This document shows, in pieces, positions 17,320 through 23,090 of a stretch of DNA of 64,000 bases (the first letter of the stretch is position 1; every line of letters begins with the position of its first letter). Below the pieces are notes generated by a model. It had not been told where the DNA came from and ran no database searches. It worked only from the letters and a program-made list of their open reading frames with translations. The stretch is from Shinella sp. CPCC 101442 (GTDB lineage: Bacteria > Pseudomonadota > Alphaproteobacteria > Rhizobiales > Rhizobiaceae), in assembly GCF_024704725.1 (NCBI RefSeq), contig NZ_JALIQS010000002.1, positions 930,001 to 994,000 of the forward strand, read 5' to 3'. Made by a program: the position numbers and the translations under genes.

Positions 17320-18093
17320 TTACTTCAGGATGGTGAAACCCTGCTCCGTGAAGAAGGGGGCGGCCTTGTCGGACTTCAGGAAGTCGAGATAGGCGGCAGC
17401 GGCGGCACTCTTCGATTCCGAGAGGATGGCGACCGGGTAGATGATCGGTGGGTGGCTGTCTTCCGGGAAGGTGCCGACGACGGCAACGCCCGGATCGGCA
17501 GCGGCATCCGTCTGGTAGACGATGCCATAGGGCGCTTCGCCGCGCGAGACCAGCGCAAGCGCTGCGCGCACGCTTTCCGCACCGGCAACCTTGCCTTCGA
17601 CACTGGACCAGACGCCCAGCTTTTCGAGCGCCGCCTTGCCGTATTTGCCGGCCGGCACGCTATCGACAGCGCCCATGGCGAGCTTGCCGTCGCCGACCAG
17701 GCCAGAGAGATCGAAGCCGTCCTTGATCTCGATCGTCGAGGCCTTGTCCTTCGGCGCAACGAGCACGATGCGGTTGCCGAGCAGGTTGACGCGGGTGTCG
17801 TCCTTGATCAGCTTCTTTTCAGCAACGTAGTCCATCCAGGCGAGGTCCGCCGAGATGAAGAGATCGGCGGGCGCTGCGGCCTCGATCTGCTTGGCGAGCG
17901 CCGAGCTTGCCGCATAGGAGACCGTCGTCTCGTTGCCGGTTTCCGTCTGCCAGGCGGCGTTGGCGGCATCCAGCGCATTCTTCAGGCTTGCGGCGGCAAA
18001 GACGGTGACCTTTTCGGCGGCCGCGGCCGGCAAAGCGAGCGGCAGGGCCGCGAAGGCGGCGACGACAAGTTTCAGCAGCAGACGGCGGTTCAT
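17320..18093 (-). CDS. modA: Molybdate ABC transporter substrate-binding protein
   Basis: 257 residues: Sec signal (MNRRLLLKLVVAAFAALPLA, cleaved after PAAAA), then the ModA motifs FAAASLKNALDA, SYAASSALAKQIEAAAPADL, FISADLAWMDY and VSRGEAPYGIVYQTDAA, which surround the bound oxyanion. Periplasmic receptor for molybdate/tungstate feeding ModBC. GGGAGAACAGGA precedes the start. The promoter region carries a Mo-box dyad 74 bases upstream, so it should be repressed when Mo is plentiful. Confidence 0.95.
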   Translation of the reverse strand: MNRRLLLKLVVAAFAALPLALPAAAAEKVTVFAAASLKNALDAANAAWQTETGNETTVSYAASSALAKQIEAAAPADLFISADLAWMDYVAEKKLIKDDTRVNLLGNRIVLVAPKDKASTIEIKDGFDLSGLVGDGKLAMGAVDSVPAGKYGKAALEKLGVWSSVEGKVAGAESVRAALALVSRGEAPYGIVYQTDAAADPGVAVVGTFPEDSHPPIIYPVAILSESKSAAAAAYLDFLKSDKAAPFFTEQGFTILK

Positions 18094-18126
18094 TCCTGTT
18101 CTCCCTTTTTCTGCCCCGAGGCAGCG

Positions 18127-18192
18127 TGATATCTATTTGAATATATCGACGTTTACGGCTTGGCCAGCGCTATATTTTCAAAAATATAGGGA
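18127..18192. promoter_or_regulatory. Mo-box (ModE operator) in the modA promoter
   Basis: GCGCTATATTTT-CA-AAAATATAGGG at 18167-18191 contains a perfect 9-bp dyad (CTATATTTT / AAAATATAG) and fits the known ModE consensus CGnTATAT-N6-8-ATATAnCG. A second, weaker site with half-sites CGATATAT and ATATCACG (minus strand) lies at 18127-18150, closer to modA. Two boxes in tandem would give tight repression. The ModE consensus is established knowledge; assignment here is by match and location. Confidence 0.72.
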
Positions 18193-18311
18193 AACAGACT
18201 GCGGCGGGACGCGGCTGATCACGGCCGGAAGAAGCAATGCGGTTTCACCGGCGATTCGGTGAATGGAAGCGAGCCGAGTGTTTCTGATTTGGGAAAGCGG
18301 GGTCCAGAAAT

Positions 18312-18466
18312 GGAAAAGCCTGCCGCGGGAGGAGGTGCGGCAGGCTTTCCGATAGAACCGAATGGCGACTGGGAGGAGGAGTGCCGCCATTCCCGCAGTC
18401 GGCCCTGGGAGGAGGAGTGGGCCTTCTGCACAATCGAAGCTTCGTGGGAGGAGGTACGTTGCTTCG
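18312..18466 (-). ncRNA. Array of four CCUCCUCCC-loop hairpins (CcsR/cuckoo-type small RNAs)
   Basis: On the minus strand four consecutive stem-loops each expose CCTCCTCCC in the loop. The loop motifs are at 18446-18454, 18407-18415, 18371-18379 and 18327-18335. The stems differ completely: CGAAGC..CGT / ACG..GCTTCG; GCAG..GGCCC / GGGCC..CTGC; GAATGGCG-ACT / AGT..CGCCATTC; AGCCTGCCGC / GCGGCAGGCT. Stem divergence with loop identity shows compensatory pairing, so the structure is selected. CCUCCUCCC is an anti-Shine-Dalgarno. The array lies downstream of a DUF1127 gene on the same strand, exactly the arrangement of Rhodobacter CcsR RNAs and the wider cuckoo RNA family, which are stress-induced riboregulators. 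Whether there are four RNAs of one hairpin or two of two hairpins is not clear. Confidence 0.85.
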
Positions 18467-18597
18467 ATAAATATGACTATATGCGATTCCTGGTCATTTC
18501 ATAGGCATTGTTTTGCAAAGCAGCTATGCGTCATGCGCGTATCGAATATCTCAACTGCCCGAAGGAACTCCAGACCCAGCCAATCTCTTCGCACATG

Positions 18598-18626
18598 CAA
18601 AAACGCCCGCCATAAGGCGGGCGTCT
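18598..18626 (-). terminator. Rho-independent terminator after DUF1127 gene
   Basis: Stem ACGCCCGCC / GGCGGGCGT with a 4-nt loop and TTTTT on the minus strand, 31 bases past the DUF1127 stop. Read-through would enter the CCUCCUCCC hairpin array; related arrays are processed from the DUF1127 transcript, but a separate promoter in 18470-18590 is also possible. Confidence 0.85.
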
Positions 18627-18656
18627 TCGAAATTCTGCTGCGGGGCAGCGCGTCGA

Positions 18657-18803
18657 TCAGAAGCCGACGGCAGCGCGGGCGACAGTCTTGATTTCCGAAC
18701 GTTCGATGCCGAGGTCGCGCAGTTCACGCGCGGTCATGCGGTCGAGTTCGTTGACGGTCTGACGATACTTGCGCCAATTGTTGAAGGAACGTGCCATGTT
18801 CAT
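18657..18803 (-). CDS. DUF1127 (YjiS-like) small protein
   Basis: 48 residues: MNMARSFNNWRKYRQTVNEL then DRMTARELRDLGIERSEIKT and a short tail. This is the Arg-rich DUF1127 domain (R-x-L-x-x-L-x-x-R-x-L-x-D-I/L-G-I). In Rhodobacter a DUF1127 protein is an RNA-binding protein that influences maturation of the small RNAs encoded next to it. ATG at 18803 chosen because AGGGG lies six bases upstream; a second ATG follows two codons later. The linked hairpin array downstream strongly supports the functional pairing. Confidence 0.9.
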   Translation of the reverse strand: MNMARSFNNWRKYRQTVNELDRMTARELRDLGIERSEIKTVARAAVGF

Positions 18804-18914
18804 GATGATCCCCTTTCAGGAGGCTCTCTGTTCGGCACCTTTCCGTGGCGCCGCGTCTTTCGATGACCGTTTATAGCGTTATGCTGCAGTGCAGAACAGC
18901 GCTCAGATAGCAGA

Positions 18915-18941
18915 ACACCCATGCGGCTTGCGCATGGGTGT
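18915..18941 (-). terminator. Terminator-like hairpin after the class I/II aminotransferase
   Basis: ACACCCATGCG-GCTTG-CGCATGGGTGT, an 11-bp stem 25 bases past the aminotransferase stop. The T run after it on the minus strand is short, so termination may be partial. Confidence 0.6.
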
Positions 18942-18965
18942 CGTAAGCATCCATTAAGGATCCAT

Positions 18966-20102
18966 TCAGGCTGCGCGGGAGGCCTGCTCCTTGCGCAGGA
19001 AGGCGGAGATCCGCTTCAGCCCCTCCTCCAGGACCTCCTCCCCATTGGTATAGCCGATGCGCAGATGCCCCTCCATGTCCATCGCGCTGCCCGGCGTCAG
19101 CATGACGCCGGTCGCGTCCAGAAGCTTCGTGCAAAAGGCTTCCGAACTCATCGGCAGGTCGTACTTCAGAAGAGCCGTCGTGCCGGATTTCGGCTTCACC
19201 CAGGAAATCAGCGGCTCGCCCTCCACCCATTCGGCCAGGATGGCAAGATTGGTTCGGGTGATCGCATGGCTGCGGGCGAGGATCTTGTCGCGGTTTTCGA
19301 GCGCAATGGCGGCGAAATGGTCATCCAGCATGCCGACGCTGATCGTGTTGTAGTCGCGGTGGATGGAAACGGCATGCAACAGGTCCTTCGGCCCGACAAT
19401 CCAGCCGAGGCGCAGGCCGGCGAGCGAATAGGTCTTCGACATGCTGCCGGTCGAAATGCCCTTCTCGTAGAGATCGGCGATCGAGGCGGTCATGCCGTTG
19501 CCCGTCTGATCCGTGCCGCGATAGACCTCGTCGCAGAGGATCCAGGCGCCGGCGGCGCGGGCGATTTCGACGACTTCGAGCAGGAAATCGCGGTCCATCA
19601 GCGAGCCAGTCGGGTTGTTCGGGTTGTTGAGGCAGATGAGCTTCGTGCCCGGCGTGGCGAGCCGGCGAAGCTCTTCGAGATCCGGCAGGAAGCCGTGCTC
19701 GGCCGTCAGCTTCAGGATCTGCACGTCGGCGCCATAACTTTCGGGGATGGAATAGTGCTGCTGGTAGGTCGGCAGGACCGAGATGACGCGGTCGCCCGGC
19801 TCCACCAGCGTCTCGTGCACCAGCGCATTGGCGCCGATCGCGCCGTGCGTGACAACGACGTTTTCCAGCGCCTGCTTCTCGTACAGACCGGCGATCAGCT
19901 TGCGCAGCCGCTCGCTGCCCTCGATCGCCCCATAGGTCAGCTTCATCGGCAGGAGTTCGGAGAGGATGGTCTCCTTCTTGCCGGCCATGTCGAGCAGCTC
20001 TTCCACCGTCAGCGATTCCACACAGGTTTCAGCAAGGTTCAGCTCGCAATGGTTCTCGTAGCGGTTCATCCAGATCTCGACGCCGAAATCGCGTATCTTC
20101 AT
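18966..20102 (-). CDS. PLP aminotransferase, class I/II (capreomycidine-synthase-like)
   Basis: 378 residues of fold type I. The PLP Lys lies in GSMSKTYSLAGLRLGW; CLNNPNNPTGSLMD and ILCDEVYRG are the Asn and Asp contacts. The N-terminus MKIRDFGVEIWMNRYENHCE resembles aminotransferase homologs annotated as capreomycidine synthase, but similar rhizobial proteins are probably amino acid transaminases; substrate unknown. It is divergent from an XRE-cupin regulator with 64 bases between starts, the second such pair in this window. A small ACTCC-type ribosome site (AGGAGCC) precedes the start. Confidence 0.85.
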   Translation of the reverse strand: MKIRDFGVEIWMNRYENHCELNLAETCVESLTVEELLDMAGKKETILSELLPMKLTYGAIEGSERLRKLIAGLYEKQALENVVVTHGAIGANALVHETLVEPGDRVISVLPTYQQHYSIPESYGADVQILKLTAEHGFLPDLEELRRLATPGTKLICLNNPNNPTGSLMDRDFLLEVVEIARAAGAWILCDEVYRGTDQTGNGMTASIADLYEKGISTGSMSKTYSLAGLRLGWIVGPKDLLHAVSIHRDYNTISVGMLDDHFAAIALENRDKILARSHAITRTNLAILAEWVEGEPLISWVKPKSGTTALLKYDLPMSSEAFCTKLLDATGVMLTPGSAMDMEGHLRIGYTNGEEVLEEGLKRISAFLRKEQASRAA

Positions 20103-20166
20103 AGCGGGCTCCTTTCGGGTTAGAAGGCAGGATACGGCAGCGCCGACCCTTTCAATACGGAAAGAT

Positions 20167-20736
20167 ATGAGCAGTATATTGCACAGTCAAGAACGCGGCG
20201 GCGTGCTCGCCCATGTTTCGGGCAACCTGCGTCGCCTGCGCCAGAAGGCCGGCCTCAGCCAGGCAGCGCTGGCGGAGGCATCCGGCATCAGCCGGCGCAT
20301 GATCGTGGCGGTAGAGGGGGGCGATGCCAATATCAGCCTGTCCAGCCTGGACAAGCTCGCGGTCGCCATCGGCGTCGGCTTCGTCGACCTGGTGCGCGAC
20401 CCGGCCCGCCCGTCGTCGGCAGAGATCAACGAGGTGACCTGGCGGGGGGCGAGCGACGAAAGCGCCGCCGTGCTGCTCGGCTCCGCGCCGGCGACCACCG
20501 AGGCGCAGATGTGGCACTGGTCGCTCGGCCCCGGTGAACGCTACAATGCCGAACCGGACCCGGCCGGCTGGCACGAGATGATTTTCGTGACCGAAGGCAC
20601 GCTCCGGCTCGAGCTGTCAGGCGCAGGCAAGGATTATCCGGCCGGCAGCTTTGCCGTCTACGGCACCGATCAGCCCTATGCCTATCTCAACACCGGCGAA
20701 ACCATCGTCCGCTTCGTGCGCAACGTGGTTGCCTAG
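20167..20736 (+). CDS. XRE-cupin transcriptional regulator
   Basis: 189 residues: XRE helix-turn-helix at about 15-70 (LSQAALAEASGISRRMIVAV) and cupin at about 110-185 (FVTEGTLRLELSGAGKDY, PAGSFAVYGTDQPYAYLNTG). It probably controls the divergent aminotransferase in response to a small ligand. The ribosome site is weak (GGAAAG close to the ATG). The C-terminal stop overlaps the convergent chrA stop by four bases, so transcription of the two ends in each other. Confidence 0.87.
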   Translation: MSSILHSQERGGVLAHVSGNLRRLRQKAGLSQAALAEASGISRRMIVAVEGGDANISLSSLDKLAVAIGVGFVDLVRDPARPSSAEINEVTWRGASDESAAVLLGSAPATTEAQMWHWSLGPGERYNAEPDPAGWHEMIFVTEGTLRLELSGAGKDYPAGSFAVYGTDQPYAYLNTGETIVRFVRNVVA

Positions 20737-22109
20737 AGCAGCGTCCAGGCCATGCCGGCGAGCGCCGCAAGGCCGAGCGTCAGCAGCACCGAGGCTTTGA
20801 GGCGGAAGAGCGCGAAGGCGGAGGCTGCGGCAAGCAGCGCTGCGGGTAGGATGATCGTCGACGGCACGGGAAGCTCGAGATGGAGCGGCCCGGCAGTCAA
20901 AACCGTCACCTCGCGAAACAGCGTGTGCACGGAAAACCAGACGGCGAGGTTGAGAATGACGCCGACGACGGCGGCGGTGATGGCCGAGAGCGCGCCCGAC
21001 AGCGCCACATTGCCGCGCAGCCGCTCGATGAAGGGGGCGCCGAGAAAGATCCAGAGGAAACAGGGCACGAAGGTGACCCAGGTGGTGAGGATCGCCGCCA
21101 GCGTCGCCGCCGTCATGGGGCTGAGACTGCCGGGATCGCGGTAGGCGCCAAGGAAGCCGACGAATTGCAGAACCATGATCAGCGGCCCCGGCGTCGTCTC
21201 GGCCATGCCGAGGCCGTCGAGCATTTCGCCCGGCTTCAGCCAGCCATAGTGCTGCACGGCCTCCTGCGCGACATAGGCGAGCGCCGCATAGGCCCCGCCG
21301 AACGTGACGACCGCCATCTTGCTGAAGAAGATGCCGATCTCGCTGAAAACGCTGTTGCCGCCGGCGAAGAACCAGATGAGCGCCACCGGCAGAAGCCAGA
21401 GACAGAGCAGCACCGCCGAGATCTTCAACGACCAGCCGAGGCCCGGCCGGGCATGGGCCGGCGTCGCCTCGCCGAGCAGCGAATCGCGATCCTGCAACAC
21501 CGCGCCCTTGGCCGCCGCATGGCCCGGGGATGTGCGAAACAGGCGCGAACCGGATTTCGAGCCGAAATAGCCGACAACGGCGGCGGCGAGCACGACGAGC
21601 GGAAACGGCACCTTGAAGGCGAAGATGGCGAGGAAGGCAACGGCCGCAATGGCGAGCATCGCCGGATTGACGAGCGCGCGACTGCCGATGCGGAACACCG
21701 CCTGCACGACGATGGCGAGCACTGCCGCCTTGAGGCCGAAGAACAGGCCCTCGACCACGCTGGCATCACCGAAGATCACATAGATGTAACTGAGCGCCAG
21801 GATCGACAGAAAGCCGGGCAGGATGAAAAGCAGTCCGGCGATAAGACCGCCCAGCGTGCGGTGCATGAGCCAGCCGATATAGACGGCCAGCTGCTGCGCT
21901 TCAGGGCCCGGCAGCAGCATGCAATAGTTCAGGGCATGCAGGAAACGGCTCTCGCCGATCCAGCGCTTCTCGTCCACGACGATGCGATGCATCACGGCGA
22001 TCTGCCCGGCAGGGCCACCAAAACTCAGCGCCGCCACGCGCGCCCAGACGCGCAGCGCCTCGCCGAGGGAGACGCCATGCTCGCGCGGGCCGGCCGTATT
22101 GTTGCTCAT
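20733..22109 (-). CDS. chrA: Chromate transporter ChrA (two-domain CHR family)
   Basis: About 458 residues, two homologous CHR domains each starting with the family motif: WARVAALSFGGPAGQIAVMH (domain 1) and KMAVVTFGGAYAALAYVA (domain 2). Each domain carries the proline-glycine signature (LLPGPEAQQLAVY; ETTPGPLIMVLQFVGF). Members export chromate, giving resistance, in exchange driven by the membrane potential. Start at 22109 follows GGAGG ten bases upstream; an upstream ATG would add 31 polar residues unlike the family. No chrB regulator lies nearby. Confidence 0.92.
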   Translation of the reverse strand: MSNNTAGPREHGVSLGEALRVWARVAALSFGGPAGQIAVMHRIVVDEKRWIGESRFLHALNYCMLLPGPEAQQLAVYIGWLMHRTLGGLIAGLLFILPGFLSILALSYIYVIFGDASVVEGLFFGLKAAVLAIVVQAVFRIGSRALVNPAMLAIAAVAFLAIFAFKVPFPLVVLAAAVVGYFGSKSGSRLFRTSPGHAAAKGAVLQDRDSLLGEATPAHARPGLGWSLKISAVLLCLWLLPVALIWFFAGGNSVFSEIGIFFSKMAVVTFGGAYAALAYVAQEAVQHYGWLKPGEMLDGLGMAETTPGPLIMVLQFVGFLGAYRDPGSLSPMTAATLAAILTTWVTFVPCFLWIFLGAPFIERLRGNVALSGALSAITAAVVGVILNLAVWFSVHTLFREVTVLTAGPLHLELPVPSTIILPAALLAAASAFALFRLKASVLLTLGLAALAGMAWTLL

Positions 22110-22342
22110 CGGGATGTTTTCCTCCGCGTCGCGATCGATCGCAGCGCCCTTGTGCCCTGTCAAGGCGGCCTTCGACGAGACAACTGGCAATGCGGCGGTC
22201 ATGGGCAGAGTCCGGATTTGACATAACGCCTAGCGGGACAGGTCCTCGAATCGAAGCGCGGCGCGACCCTCTCATGTTTTTTGAACGGTGATGCGACAGG
22301 GAACCCGTGTAAAGGATGTTTGGCATTCAACGTGAGCCGCGC

Positions 22343-22364
22343 GATGTAAAGCAAGCCTTACATC
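22343..22364. promoter_or_regulatory. Operator-like palindrome before the broken membrane gene/HTH pair
   Basis: GATGTAA-AGCAAGCC-TTACATC, 7-bp perfect arms, extended imperfectly by GCGC on both sides, 15 bases before the membrane-gene start. Small XRE proteins of the kind encoded just downstream repress their own operons from such dyads, so the site may still be bound even though the first gene is damaged. Confidence 0.5.
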
Positions 22365-22378
22365 TCGCGCCCTCAACG

Positions 22379-22686
22379 ATGCGAAACGTGTTTTCCGCCG
22401 CCCGTCGCTACTTGTGGGCCTCGACCCTGAGCATGGCCGCCTATGTCGCGCGCCGATTGTTTCGATACGGCTGCTGGCCCGCGGCACTCCGGACGGAACG
22501 GTGCGCACAGCCATCTCCAACGCACCGATGATCCCGGCCCTCCTTCCCGGATGGTCCATACTCTTTCTCATCCGCCGTATGGACGAAATGCAGCGCAAGC
22601 TGCAATTGGAAGCCTTCGTCGTCTGGCCCATCATGTGCGGGTTCTGGTTTCTCGGTGTGGTGTTGGGGCGCCTGCGCTACCGATGA
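22379..22686 (+). pseudogene. Broken small membrane protein gene paired with an HTH regulator
   Basis: The start frame reads MRNVFSAARRYLWASTLSMA then AYVA. Family logic continues in another frame as IVSIRLLARGT, so a one- or two-base indel lies at about 22447-22455. Downstream the second frame runs MIPALLPGWSILFLIRRMDE then MQRKLQLEA and jumps straight to FVVWPIMCGFWFLG...RLRYR. As I recall the family, about 28 residues of a membrane helix normally stand between QLEA and the VVWP helix, so there is also an in-frame deletion. The original product would be a membrane protein of about 115 residues, usually encoded one codon before a 66-residue XRE regulator, as here (ATGA overlap). Confidence 0.65.
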
Positions 22687-22883
22687 ACAACCGTATTCAG
22701 GAAGTGCGTGCCCGGAAGAACTGGTCGCAAATGGAACTCGCCGCGAGGCTTGACGTGTCCCGCCAGACGATCAACGCGCTGGAACGCGGCCGCTACGACC
22801 CGAGCCTGCCGCTCGCCTTCAAGATCGCCCGCGTCTTCGACCTGACGATCGAGGAAATTTTCATCGTGGACGCCTTGAGTTAG
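22683..22883 (+). CDS. Small XRE-family helix-turn-helix regulator
   Basis: 66 residues, almost entirely one HTH: RIQEVRARKNWSQMELAARL then DVSRQTINALERGRYDPSLP, ending FDLTIEEIFIVD. This YgzD/YozG-like family binds its own promoter. It overlaps the stop of the damaged membrane gene by four bases, so translation was coupled. With the partner gene inactive it may be free-running or decaying, but its own frame is intact. Confidence 0.88.
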   Translation: MNNRIQEVRARKNWSQMELAARLDVSRQTINALERGRYDPSLPLAFKIARVFDLTIEEIFIVDALS

Positions 22884-23090
22884 AGGCCCCGGAGGCCGCC
22901 GCCGCCCCTTTGCAGATCGCCGGGATTTGCTAAGGAGGGGAAGCCCGCTGTTTTGCGGCCATGGCGCGGCGCGCAGGCACGATCCGTCCCGGGGACTGTC
23001 GGAACTGGTCGCGGCCCCGTCGCAGACAGGCTGCAATGGCGCAAACACAGGCCCTAAGATCGGCCGCAATATTTCATCGGGGTCCAGCAC

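Noticed and set aside
18327-18454. GGGAGGAGG at four roughly regular positions, first considered a CRISPR or tandem repeat
   Set aside because: Each copy is only nine bases and sits in the loop of a different hairpin; spacers are the stems, not foreign sequence.
18178-18504. Four short frames of 60-80 codons over the CCUCCUCCC array
   Set aside because: They read through hairpin stems and repeats with Ser/Arg/Pro-rich nonsense; the RNA structure explains the sequence better.
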